Source: Nocardia sp. (lineage in GTDB: Bacteria; Actinomycetota; Actinomycetes; Mycobacteriales; Mycobacteriaceae). From it: a stretch of DNA of 64,000 nucleotides. Each line of letters opens with the position of its first letter. The first letter of the stretch is position 1. The DNA lies in assembly GCF_025465275.1 (NCBI RefSeq), contig NZ_JAODNK010000137.1, positions 1 through 64,000 of the forward strand, in the 5' to 3' direction. Below, one piece after another: positions 26,244 to 60,395 of the stretch. The notes below the pieces were generated by a model that was not told where the DNA came from, did not search any database, and saw nothing but the letters and a program-made list of their open reading frames with translations. Both the position numbers and the translations under genes were made by a program.

Positions 26244-27136
26244 CAGTGTCCGGCCGCGCGAGCTGCGGGCGACTGCGCCAGATACCGCACCGCCGCGTCC
26301 ATCGGTCCCAGATGTGAGGGATGAAAGCCCGGGCGCAGATAGCGCGGGATCTCGGTGAAGAACACCGAAGCATTCGGGATGACTCCGCGCACAGTCGCAT
26401 TCACGAACTGCAGCGGCCAGAACCTGCCCTTATCCGGTTCGGGATCCTTGCGATACAGATGGGCCGTCGACACGATGAACAAGGGCAGCAGCGCGGCACT
26501 GGCGAGCAGCGCGGTGCGGGCCTTACGTGCATAACTGCCGTCGACATACATATAGGCGTCGTAGACCACGCTGCGGTGCTCGACCTCTTCGGCGCCGTGC
26601 CAGCGCACCAGATCCAGCATCGTCGGATGCATACCCTTTTCCTCGAGGATGTCGGCCTGCAGCAGCCACTCCCCGAGCACGGCGGTGTAGTGCTCCATGC
26701 CGGCGAACAAGCCGAGGCGCTCCTTGAGCCACTCTTCCTTCGCGCGACCGGTCAGGCCATGATCACCCAGGACCCGATCCACCAGCCAGGTCACCTTGGC
26801 CACGTACGACTCGACATCCAGCCCGATCGACTGCAAATGCCGGCGCGCACCCTCGTGGCTGCTGGCGTGCATCGACTCCTGGCCGATGAAGCCCGCGACT
26901 TCCTCGCGCAGCCGCTCGTCCTCGATCAAGGGCAACGCCTCGGCCAGGCAATTGGCCATGGCCCGCTCGCCCTCGGGAAGCACCAGGTGCATCACATTGA
27001 CGATGTGGGTGGCCAGCACCTCGCCGGGGATGTAGTGCATCGGCACCGACTCGAAGTCGAAATGGACGTCGCGAGCATTGATCGCATGCGCTTCGTCGCC
27101 GTAGTGGTGCCTCGTCGCACCAGCCTTGTCAGCCAT
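26243..27136 (-). CDS. metal-dependent hydrolase family (PF10118-like) protein, possible diiron oxygenase
   Basis: This 297-aa helical protein belongs to the family usually named predicted metal-dependent hydrolase. It carries E57, E87-S-M-H90, E148 and E184-V-E-H187. This E...ExxH...E...ExxH order is that of carboxylate-bridged diiron four-helix bundles. Two hydrophobic stretches lie near residues 208-225. It is the first gene of the - strand operon and translationally coupled to an oxygenase reductase. I infer a diiron oxygenase rather than a hydrolase, with unknown substrate. Confidence 0.82.
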   Translation of the reverse strand: MADKAGATRHHYGDEAHAINARDVHFDFESVPMHYIPGEVLATHIVNVMHLVLPEGERAMANCLAEALPLIEDERLREEVAGFIGQESMHASSHEGARRHLQSIGLDVESYVAKVTWLVDRVLGDHGLTGRAKEEWLKERLGLFAGMEHYTAVLGEWLLQADILEEKGMHPTMLDLVRWHGAEEVEHRSVVYDAYMYVDGSYARKARTALLASAALLPLFIVSTAHLYRKDPEPDKGRFWPLQFVNATVRGVIPNASVFFTEIPRYLRPGFHPSHLGPMDAAVRYLAQSPAARAAGH

Positions 27137-27152
27137 AAATTCGACCGTACAG

Positions 27153-27219
27153 CGCAACAAATAACATTGCAATGTTGCTAGCAACAAAAGTGGACGAAAT
27201 GTTGCAGAGCGCGCGCTCT
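27153..27219. promoter_or_regulatory. operator array between divergent TetR and oxidation operons
   Basis: Four copies of GCAACA alternate in orientation: forward at 27153 and 27181, reverse at 27173 and 27200. They form a perfect 14-base palindrome, TGTTGCTAGCAACA (27173-27186). An overlapping perfect palindrome, AACATTGCAATGTT, lies at 27163-27176, and another, AGAGCGCGCGCTCT, at 27206-27219. The sites fill the 99-base gap between the divergent genes. The adjacent TetR protein most likely represses both directions from here. Confidence 0.65.
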
Positions 27220-27235
27220 CTGCTAACGTCGAGGT

Positions 27236-27850
27236 GTGACCACCACGTCGACGACCGCGAAAAACATGCTCGGAACAGCCGATTCTCTCGAATCGCGCAT
27301 CCTCGACGCTGCGTTGGTCCAGTTCGAACAGGTCGGCATCAAGAAGACGACCATCGAGGACATCGCCCGCCAGGCCGGCGTCGACCGCGTCACCGTCTAC
27401 CGCCGTGTCGGCTCCCGCGACGACGTCGTACAGGCCGTCACGACCCGCGAAGTCGCACATGTACTCGCCGAGCTCGCCGCGATCCCCGAACGGCACAACA
27501 ACCTCGACGACCTCGTCGCCGACATCCTCGTCACCGTCACCACCCGCTGGCGCACCCATCCGCTGGTCAATCGGATGCTTACCCTGGAACCCGAACGGGT
27601 CCTGCCCCAGCTCACCACCGACGGCGGACCCATCTTCGCCATGTCGGCCGCGGCAACAACCGCCGCGCTCCGGCAAGCAGTCGAGAACGGTCTCCTCCCG
27701 AACTCCCCCGACCTGTTCATCCGCGCCGAAATCGTCTGCCGATTCGCACACTCACTCATGCTGCAACCCGACGGAGCCATCCCGCTCCACTCGACCGAGG
27801 AACTCGACGCCTTCGCACGAAAGTACCTCGTACCGATCATCACCGGCTGA
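27236..27850 (+). CDS. TetR-family transcriptional regulator
   Basis: This 204-aa repressor has an N-terminal helix-turn-helix (TTIEDIARQAGVDRVTVYRRVGSRDDV, about residues 41-67) and an all-helical ligand domain. It uses a GTG start and is divergent from the oxidation operon across the GCAACA array, so it probably controls that operon and itself. The ligand may be an acyl-CoA or pathway intermediate, which is inference only. Confidence 0.9.
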   Translation: MTTTSTTAKNMLGTADSLESRILDAALVQFEQVGIKKTTIEDIARQAGVDRVTVYRRVGSRDDVVQAVTTREVAHVLAELAAIPERHNNLDDLVADILVTVTTRWRTHPLVNRMLTLEPERVLPQLTTDGGPIFAMSAAATTAALRQAVENGLLPNSPDLFIRAEIVCRFAHSLMLQPDGAIPLHSTEELDAFARKYLVPIITG

Positions 27851-28022
27851 GCCCCGGCCGACCTGCCACCGGACGTCGAAACGCTGTCACCTCCGACTGT
27901 TCCGGCGCGCAACCATGTCGAAGGCGATCTCCAGTTCATGGCAGTGGTGGCGGCGTTACTGGCCGGCGGGACATACCCTCCGCAACAGAATCTCGGCGCG
28001 TGACGGGGCGTGCACACCGCGG

Positions 28023-28509
28023 TCACCGAAACACGTCAGCGGTGTCGAGACCGGCCAGGGCGCCGATCTGATCGGCCAGCCCGTCGAGAAGTGCCGCACG
28101 TGAGATGGGTTCTCGGCTGAGCACATAGCGGACCGGAATAGCCAGGCACAGCTGGGTTGCCAGCCAGTATCCCGCCTCCAGCTCGGCCCGCGAAGCGGGG
28201 TACCGAGCAGGAGGAAGGCCGTGCGCATGTGGTCCCGCAGACGTTGCTCGATGGCCCGCGTGGACTCGGGCCGGACCAGCAGTGGCGCCTCGACGACCAC
28301 CACCTCGAGTAGTCGGCGGTTCGCTTCGAGCACGCTGAGCATGGTCTCGGCAGCCTTCAGGAAACTTCTCGATCGGCCCGTTCGAGGCGGGCGGTCGTAT
28401 TCGAGAGGGCGTCGCCCAGCAGCACGAGGAACCGATCGAGGACACAGCGGACCACACCGTCCTTGTCACTGAAGTAGTAGTACAGCGGGCCGGGGCTGAT
28501 CCCCGCCTT
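28023..28509 (-). pseudogene. TetR-family regulator with two frameshifts and lost N-terminus
   Basis: Reading from 28509 downwards, one frame gives the end of a TetR helix-turn-helix (GISPGPLYYYFSDKDGVV) and stops near 28371. A second frame continues (FLKAAETMLSVLEANRRLLEV to AFLLLGTPL). A third gives a normal C-terminus (YPASRAELEAGYWLATQLCL to DTADVFR) ending at 28023. The first 30 or so residues are absent, and the sequence is joined to a different gene. This is a decayed regulator, or alternatively a poor assembly. Confidence 0.75.
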
Positions 28510-28726
28510 CCTTCCCGTCCGGACCGGTACCTTTGAGATGCCCTGTTACGTACCACCATTCCATCTGCTTGCTGTGGCTTGATTCATTGGCAGCGACGAA
28601 CTGGGCCGGCGTCACCGCTCCTGCTTGCCCGGACAGGCTGATCGACAACATGACCGTGATTGCCGCGACCAGTATCGCGCGCAGACCACGGCGACGCGGG
28701 TGACGTCTGGAATTGGAACTGAACAC
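28510..28726 (-). pseudogene. 5' fragment of a secreted lipocalin-like (AttH/CrtC-type) gene
   Basis: From a GTG at 28726 the frame encodes a signal peptide (hydrophobic ILVAAITVMLSISLSG, cleavage after GQAGA). It continues into TPAQFVAANESSHSK and EWWYVTGHLKG. The EWWYVTGHL motif opens the AttH/carotenoid-hydratase lipocalin-like domain. After GTGPDGK it runs straight into the TetR remnant near 28510 and stops out of frame at 28466. About 300 residues of the original protein are missing. Confidence 0.7.
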
Positions 28727-29482
28727 TTGAACCTCCTTTGACGAGCCCATGCAAAATATGGGCCGCGGAGGTTCGACTTCAATTCGCGTTTTCCGATCAT
28801 CGAAGACTCGGGTCACACATCCGTAAAGCCCTGGTGGGCAGCACAAATCTTCACCGGGTGCGCTCTGACGACAATGATCGGTCGGACACTGCTCGGGTTC
28901 TCGTTCACACGAGCGCCCGTGGCAAAGCTGAAGCCGGTCATGAACCTCCGACCGCCTTCAGCAGCCGCCCACCGCGGCTTCGCGGATTCGACAATAATCT
29001 CGACCCATCCGCGACACCGGCGGCGACGAATAGGAGGAGCACTAGACCACTGCCGTTGCGCCCCACCAGGAAAGGAGCACGGTCACACACACGTGCGCGA
29101 GGTGCGTGTAATCCGCAGTGTTGTAATACCTTTCGACGTCAGAGGTGGTGGCATTCACGTGCCGACCGGCTCGGCGCAGTGGTCGGGTCCGGCAGATGTG
29201 GTCAAGTGGCCAATTGCCGGATGCGCAACTGACTAGTACAGAAGCAATTGCTTGGTGATGGGGATGCTCAATGTATCGCCGAAGTTCTGGTCGCCGAGGC
29301 CCACCACGGGAGGGACTTCGAGCGCCGCTCGGTCGATCGGATCTACGCGGGGGATGTCCTGCGCACGGAGCGTATCCGCACCGCTGCCGCGGTGACTTTC
29401 TGCAGGCCGCGCGTAACGCGTATCGCCTGAATATCGTTAATCCAGTGTAGCTAAAGCTGCTGACTCGGGAGGTCGAAGGTCG
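28727..29482. other. 756-base region between the decayed genes and the lipopeptide locus
   Basis: No convincing intact gene is present. On the minus strand 29234-29400 encodes about 55 residues that look like a protein C-terminus (VPPVVGLGDQNFGDTLSIPI) but have no start and an in-frame TAA upstream. A 38-codon minus-strand frame ending at 29042 is also open. The promoter for the FAAL gene should lie near the AT-richer stretch at about 29420-29460. I can define no -35/-10 pair with confidence. Confidence 0.5.
28732..28739 (-). promoter_or_regulatory. RBS choosing the GTG of the lipocalin-like fragment
   Basis: AAAGGAGG on the minus strand lies five bases before the GTG at 28726. The in-frame ATG upstream at 28750 has no such site. 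The strong site shows the fragment was once a well-expressed gene. Confidence 0.7.
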
Positions 29483-31180
29483 ATGAGTTATGAACAAATA
29501 TCAGGGCATCCGTCGACTCTGGCGGACATCCTTGTGAGTCGCGCCGCCGAACAACCCGGGCGAATCGGCTACACGTTTGTCGACGGTCGCGGTCACCGCG
29601 AAGTCGAGGACTATGCACTCCTTCTGAACAATGCGGTCGGCTTGGCGACTCGGTTGCAGGAAATCAGTGCGCCGGGTGATCGAATCCTGTTGCTCTGTCC
29701 ACCGGGACTCGACATGATTCATGCATTCTTCGCCTGTCTGCTGATCCGGCGCGTCGCCGTGCCACTGTATGTGCCTACCTCACAACGACATTCCGATACC
29801 GTCGCGGCGATCACGCGGGATAGTGGTGCTGTTGCCGTCATTGCGCCGCAGTCGGCCGCGTCGGTGGCACGCGACCTGCTCGGCTGGCCCGACGAGAAGA
29901 TCCTCGACAGCGCGGCCACCCAAGGCGGTAGTTCCCTGCAGCTGCTCGACAGACCTCTCCCCTCGGAAAACGACATAGCGCACCTGCAGTACACCTCGGG
30001 TTCCACCGGATACCCGAAGGGTGTTGTGGTGCGCCACCGCAACCTCATGCACAACCTCGAGTGTCTGCAGCGCAGCCTCGGGTACACCGGGAGTAGCTCG
30101 GCCGTCCATTGGCTGCCGCCATCTCATGACATGGGTTTGATCCTGGGAATTCTTTCGCCGCTCTTCGTCGGGTACCCCGTGACGCTCATGTCGCCGCTGA
30201 CGTTCTTGCGTAATCCTCTCAGCTGGTTGCAGGAGATATCAGAGAACACGAATACCACTGCGGGTGGGCCGAATCTGGCATATGGAATTTGCGCCGAGCG
30301 AGTGTCCCGCACGGAGGCCGAGCAGCTGGATCTGTCGCACTGGGATATCGCCTTCGTCGGAGCCGAACCGGTCAATCCGACCATTCTGAGAGCATTTGCC
30401 GATAAATTCGCCGGGAGCGGATTTCGCCCGGAAAGTTTCATTCCCGGCTACGGACTCGCCGAGGCTACTTTGTATGTGAGTGGTGGACCTGCCGGCTCAG
30501 GCCTGCGCACATGCTCGTTCGCGAACGAGGAACTCGAAAAGGGCTTCGTCATGGAAAAGCCGAATGGTCGAGAACTGGTCGACTACGGTCCGGTCCGGGC
30601 GGGGGCCGCGGCGATGGTCGATCCCAGGACACTGCAACGATCGGATCCTGGGCGGGTCGGCGAAATCTGGCTGTCCGGAGAGAGTGTCACGTCGGGCTAC
30701 TGGAACAAGCCCGAGGAGAGCGAGCGAACATTCTCGGCAGAGATCGCGGATGAGGGCGGAACACCCTATCTGCGCACCGGCGATCTCGGATTCATGGTCG
30801 ACGGTCATCTCTTTGTCTGCGGGCGTCTCAAAGAAGTCATGATCATCAACGGGCGAAACCTGTTCCCGCAGGATATCGAGTGGAGTATCGAATCCAGTCA
30901 TCCGAGCCTGCACCGTGGTGGCTGTGCCGCAGTGTCGATCGAAATACACGGCGAAGAACGTCTGATCGTCATTCAAGAGATCGATGATGAAATCGCGGCC
31001 GACAGTGTCACCGCCCTGGAGGAGTCGATCAAATCGGCAGTCAGTCGTGACCACGGCGTATCGCTGTATCGAGTGATATTCGTCGGCAAGGGCAAGGTGC
31101 TGAAAACGACCAGTGGCAAGATCCGCCGATCGTACCTGCGCCATTTGTACGCCGACGAGATCGAATCGAGGGCCATATGA
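29483..31180 (+). CDS. fatty acyl-AMP ligase (FAAL)
   Basis: This 565-aa enzyme activates a fatty acid as acyl-AMP and loads it on a carrier protein. Motifs are QYTSGSTGYPKGVVV, WLPPSHDMGL, a PGYGLAEATL core, RTGDLGF and GRLKEVMIINGRN. The segments WLPPSHDMGLILGILSPL and GAEPVNPTILRAF are characteristic of FAALs rather than acyl-CoA ligases. Its stop overlaps the start of the ACP-fusion gene (ATGA), so that ACP is the natural acceptor. It opens the lipopeptide operon and sets the lipid tail. Confidence 0.93.
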   Translation: MSYEQISGHPSTLADILVSRAAEQPGRIGYTFVDGRGHREVEDYALLLNNAVGLATRLQEISAPGDRILLLCPPGLDMIHAFFACLLIRRVAVPLYVPTSQRHSDTVAAITRDSGAVAVIAPQSAASVARDLLGWPDEKILDSAATQGGSSLQLLDRPLPSENDIAHLQYTSGSTGYPKGVVVRHRNLMHNLECLQRSLGYTGSSSAVHWLPPSHDMGLILGILSPLFVGYPVTLMSPLTFLRNPLSWLQEISENTNTTAGGPNLAYGICAERVSRTEAEQLDLSHWDIAFVGAEPVNPTILRAFADKFAGSGFRPESFIPGYGLAEATLYVSGGPAGSGLRTCSFANEELEKGFVMEKPNGRELVDYGPVRAGAAAMVDPRTLQRSDPGRVGEIWLSGESVTSGYWNKPEESERTFSAEIADEGGTPYLRTGDLGFMVDGHLFVCGRLKEVMIINGRNLFPQDIEWSIESSHPSLHRGGCAAVSIEIHGEERLIVIQEIDDEIAADSVTALEESIKSAVSRDHGVSLYRVIFVGKGKVLKTTSGKIRRSYLRHLYADEIESRAI

Positions 31181-32523
31181 GTGAGCCGCAGAGCGACGCC
31201 GAGACCACGGTGTTCTTCCTGGACTGGGCGAAGCAGCGCCTGGGACTGGATTCCGTCGACCCTCGGACGCCGCTCACCGCACTGGGCCTCGACTCGATCA
31301 AAGCCGCCGAGCTGTTGACGATCCTCGAGGACCGATTCGACATCGAGATTTCCGCCGAGGACATCTACGGCGGCATATGCATCACCGATTTGGTCGAGGA
31401 AGTCGCCAAACACCGTGACCCCGGCGCCGGGGTCCAGGTCGCCGACGCGGTGACCGGCTCGAGCCCGCAGTCTCGCCAGGCCGGCGCCGGCATCGAATTC
31501 AGCCTGTTCTTCTTTGCCAGCGATGCGCAGCAACACGGTGCGCATCGCTACCAGCTGCTGTTCGACAGCGCTCGCTTCGCCGACGCGCACGGCTTCCGCT
31601 CGATCTGGTTGCCGGAACGCCATTTTCACAAGTTCGGCGGACTGTACCCGAATCCCGCCGTCCTGGGGGCGGCGCTGGCGGCGATCACGGAGCGGGTGCG
31701 GATCAGGGCGGGCAGTGTGGTGCTGCCGCTGCACAACCCGGTGCGGGTCGCCGAGGACTGGTCGGTGGTCGACAATCTGTCGGACGGCCGGGTCGATATC
31801 GCGTTCGCCACGGGCTGGAACCCCGACGATTTCGTGCTGGCGCCGGACAATTACCGCGCGCGGGTCGACGTCACGCGATCCGGTATGCGGAGTGTTCAGC
31901 AGCTGTGGCGTGGTGAGTCGATCTCGCTGCCGAACGGAGTCGGTGAATCGCGGTCGGTGTGCATCTTCCCCACCCCGATCCAGCCGGACCTCGCCACCTG
32001 GGTCACCTGCAGCGGAGGTGTGGAGCGCTTCGAGATGGCGGGTGAGCTGGGCACGAATGTGCTGACCGCCTTGCTCTTTCAGAGCGTGGACGAACTGGCG
32101 GAGAAGATCACCGCCTATCGCAAGGCGCGAGCCCAGCACGGCCACGACGCCGACGCCGGAAAAGTCACGGTCATGCTGCACACCTTCGTCGGGGACGACG
32201 ACACCGCCGTCCGGCAGACGGTGCAGGGACCGTTCAAGAGCTACCTCGCGGATTCCGTCGATCTGTGGCGCCGTGGCGCGGAGGCCCTCGAGGACCTGGA
32301 CGACAGGTCGCGAAACAAGGTGCTGGACTTCGCCTTCGAACGCTACTACCGAACCAGCGGACTGTTCGGCACCCCGGATTCGGCGCTGCCCATGGTCGAA
32401 AGCCTGCAGCGAGCGGGCGCCGACGAGATCGCCTGCCTCATCGACTTCGGAGTGGCCGCGCCGACCGTGCTCACCGGTCTCGAATCGCTGGCCACCCTCG
32501 CGAAACAAACACGCTCTCTGTGA
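31177..32523 (+). CDS. acyl carrier protein fused to a luciferase-like monooxygenase
   Basis: This is a 448-aa two-domain protein. Residues 1-80 are an ACP with phosphopantetheine Ser40 in LGLDSIKAAEL. Residues about 105-445 are an FMN-dependent luciferase-like monooxygenase of the MupA/Atu3671 type (FSLFFFASDAQ, SIWLPERHFHKFGGLYPNPA, FATGWNPDDFVLAPDNY). Such domains are usually found inside NRPS/PKS assembly lines. Fusion to the ACP that should receive the FAAL product suggests hydroxylation of the carrier-bound acyl chain before the first condensation. Position of hydroxylation and flavin reductase partner are unknown. The start overlaps the FAAL stop. Confidence 0.9.
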   Translation: MSEPQSDAETTVFFLDWAKQRLGLDSVDPRTPLTALGLDSIKAAELLTILEDRFDIEISAEDIYGGICITDLVEEVAKHRDPGAGVQVADAVTGSSPQSRQAGAGIEFSLFFFASDAQQHGAHRYQLLFDSARFADAHGFRSIWLPERHFHKFGGLYPNPAVLGAALAAITERVRIRAGSVVLPLHNPVRVAEDWSVVDNLSDGRVDIAFATGWNPDDFVLAPDNYRARVDVTRSGMRSVQQLWRGESISLPNGVGESRSVCIFPTPIQPDLATWVTCSGGVERFEMAGELGTNVLTALLFQSVDELAEKITAYRKARAQHGHDADAGKVTVMLHTFVGDDDTAVRQTVQGPFKSYLADSVDLWRRGAEALEDLDDRSRNKVLDFAFERYYRTSGLFGTPDSALPMVESLQRAGADEIACLIDFGVAAPTVLTGLESLATLAKQTRSL

Positions 32524-32536
32524 GCTTCGGATCTTC

Positions 32537-32542
32537 AGGAGG
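32537..32542 (+). promoter_or_regulatory. RBS fixing the NRPS start
   Basis: AGGAGG four bases before the ATG at 32547. The open frame extends upstream through the previous gene, but this site and the start of the C domain soon after decide the start. Confidence 0.8.
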
Positions 32543-32546
32543 CGGG

Positions 32547-58460
<25,914 letters not shown>

Positions 58461-58546
58461 CAAGAAGGGCAGCAGGATCAAACGCACTTTGCGCGACCCT
58501 GCTCAGCACCCGAACTGCGAAGCGGATCGTTGCGGCCCGACGCGCA

Positions 58547-59434
58547 TCAATGCTTCGGCGAGGACCAGCCCGCGTCGATCAACTGCTGCGCCAAGCCGTT
58601 TGCTTGGCGAATGCCCGCTCGGAACGCTAACGGCCAGCTCGCGAGTACGTCCGGATTGGACATGAACGCGTTGAATACGTCGATCGTGGCCGAGTCGGGG
58701 CCGAATCGCACAACGGTATCGGTCACCGTGGTCGCGAGTTCGGCCTGAACCTGTTCGGGAGGGAAGCGGTTCGCCATCGGCTCAACGACCAGAACGACGT
58801 CCGAGTCCGCTGCGAGGTCCGCGTTGGTGGGCGACCAGAACCCGCCATCAATGTAGTAGCGGTCTGCGACAACGACGGGCGGAAAGGCTCCCGGAAACGA
58901 ACGACTCGCGGCGACGGCGGTCGCCAGCGGCACACCGCTACTGCTGTCCCAGACCTGCCGCTGACCACTGGCGGCGTCCACAACGACTATCCGCAGCCGA
59001 TTATCCGGCCAGTAATTGCCCCCGACCAGCCACTCCATCGGCGCGATATGCGCCGGCAGCGCCGGGTCCTCGGACATCGCCAGGTCACCCACTTTGCGCG
59101 GCGCCACATCACGATCCAGCGTCCGATCCAACAGCGCTGCGAAAGCGACCGCGAGCAGCGCGGGCTTCACCACCGACGGTGATTGAGTGCTACCAGGTGG
59201 ATAGAGATCGTCGGCGAACGACTCCGGATCCCGCCCCGTTACCAGCGCGGCCGCGACGACAGCGCCCGCGGACGTGCCGACTATCGAATCGGCCGCACCC
59301 AAATCGATGCCACCACGCCGCAGTTCAGCGGCCAAACCTGCCATCCACGCCGAACCGAGGACGCCGCCCCCACCCAAAACAACCGAACGCCGAACAGTCT
59401 CACCAGACGTTCGATCGACATCGCGACTCTCCAT
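58547..59434 (-). CDS. patatin-like phospholipase
   Basis: This 295-aa Ser-Asp dyad lipid hydrolase has oxyanion hole G21-G-G-G-V-L-G, nucleophile S55 in GTSAG and a catalytic Asp in the YYIDGGFWSP motif. No signal peptide is seen, so it acts in the cytoplasm or at the inner membrane face. It converges with the NRPS across 86 bases and is probably independent of the lipopeptide locus, though a lipase supplying fatty acid is conceivable. Confidence 0.9.
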   Translation of the reverse strand: MESRDVDRTSGETVRRSVVLGGGGVLGSAWMAGLAAELRRGGIDLGAADSIVGTSAGAVVAAALVTGRDPESFADDLYPPGSTQSPSVVKPALLAVAFAALLDRTLDRDVAPRKVGDLAMSEDPALPAHIAPMEWLVGGNYWPDNRLRIVVVDAASGQRQVWDSSSGVPLATAVAASRSFPGAFPPVVVADRYYIDGGFWSPTNADLAADSDVVLVVEPMANRFPPEQVQAELATTVTDTVVRFGPDSATIDVFNAFMSNPDVLASWPLAFRAGIRQANGLAQQLIDAGWSSPKH

Positions 59435-59949
59435 GCCGCGATCCTAACGACACTCACCATCGAATATTGCTGCTACAACACATCATTGGACGCAACCCGT
59501 CGCAGGTCATCACCTGCCGGGCATCGACCATCCGCCGCTTGTCAGCTGCATGGCGGGGTGCCCAGTGACGACACATAGTCGACAAGAGCATGCACTGCCG
59601 GCAGCCGGGTTTTCCGAAGTGATCTCGTCCCGTTGGCCTTCCGGAGAACCTCATGACCGATCCGAAGAGCGCGAAGCGCACAGTTCCGGACGATCAGCGA
59701 TGTGAAATATCGTCGGGCAGGAACTGGTGGCGGGACCTTCTCGCTGCTTGCCGCCGCCAGTTCCTGGTGGGCGCCGTTTCAGTTGCAGGAGGGCGGAATA
59801 CAGGTGCTCGGGCATGAACGCCGGGGGGAGGGGGCGTCGAGTGGGCTGGTTCCGGGCGATCTTCAGGAGTTGCTTGCGGGTGATGCACGAATTGGGTTGG
59901 CAGCCAGCAGCTTCGAGGCGGAGCCGATTGGCCTGCGCAGGATCTTCAC
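59435..59949. other. 515-base region without a convincing gene
   Basis: Several short frames overlap one another on both strands with no supported start. A GCAGGAACTGGTGG run at 59718-59731 recurs in inverted form as CCGCCAGTTCCTGG at 59755-59768, so a hairpin of about 12 base pairs is possible. I see nothing else. Confidence 0.5.
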
Positions 59950-60159
59950 CTACGCCGCTCGATGCTGGCCTCGGTGCCATCGTCCCGCTCCTCCGCCGGC
60001 CGAGACTGCGAGGTATCCACCGGTCCCGAGGAGCGGGAGTAGAACAGAGCGGACATCACCACCGGGGTGAGCGTCACGGTAGAAACCCCACACAGCCCAC
60101 CCGATGACGGCGAGGCAGAGTCCGAGTATCGATAACAGCGCCCATGTGTCCCAAGGCAT
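59950..60159 (-). CDS. small membrane protein of unknown function
   Basis: This 69-aa frame opens MPWDTWALLSILGLCLAVIG. A first transmembrane helix lies at residues about 6-26, a short polar loop follows, and there is a second hydrophobic stretch near 39-52. The tail is basic. A GGAGGG site lies about eight bases before the ATG, which supports translation. I do not recognise the family. Confidence 0.5.
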   Translation of the reverse strand: MPWDTWALLSILGLCLAVIGWAVWGFYRDAHPGGDVRSVLLPLLGTGGYLAVSAGGGAGRWHRGQHRAA

Positions 60160-60274
60160 TACGGCATCCCTCCAATGCTCATAGCTGATCTTGGTTCCGA
60201 TTACCTTGCGGCGGCTGCGCGCTGTCGTCGCCTGGTTTCATTTCTCAGTAGACACCCGAAATGACTCCCGAAAC

Positions 60275-60324
60275 GTGTACACGGTGGACTGACCACGAAA
60301 TATGATGAGGTGTCCACGGTGCAC
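60275..60324. promoter_or_regulatory. direct repeat upstream of the XRE regulator
   Basis: GTGTACACGGTGGAC (60275-60289) and GTGTCCACGGTGCAC (60310-60324) match at 13 of 15 bases and start 35 bases apart. The first contains the palindrome CGTGTACACG. A further inverted copy of the core (TGGACACGG) follows near 60334. The spacing puts the repeats on nearly the same DNA face, so they may be binding sites of the XRE protein encoded 70 bases downstream. Confidence 0.45.
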
Positions 60325-60395
60325 ACTTCTGCCATGGACACGGCGATCGTCGACATAGCCGCAGTGGACATTTCCCAGATAGCGAGGCTGAAGAA

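Noticed and set aside
29042..29158. 38-codon minus-strand frame with a hydrophobic end (ATTSDVERYYN...)
   Set aside because: Only a GTG start without a convincing ribosome site, and no similarity I recognise.
28874..29236. 120-aa plus-strand frame beginning MIGRTLLGFSFTR
   Set aside because: Composition is not protein-like beyond the first residues and there is no ribosome site.
32265..32546. Upstream extension of the NRPS open frame
   Set aside because: Runs within the monooxygenase gene in another frame. AGGAGG plus ATG at 32547 and the C-domain start define the real beginning.
58467..58504. Possible terminator hairpin (AGCAGG/CCTGCT with inner CGCA/TGCG) between the NRPS and patatin genes
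   Set aside because: Stem is short, loop is large and there is no U-run, so too weak to call.
59651..59980. 109-aa minus-strand frame
   Set aside because: It overlaps the better-supported small membrane gene, is Pro/Arg-rich and has no ribosome site or domain.
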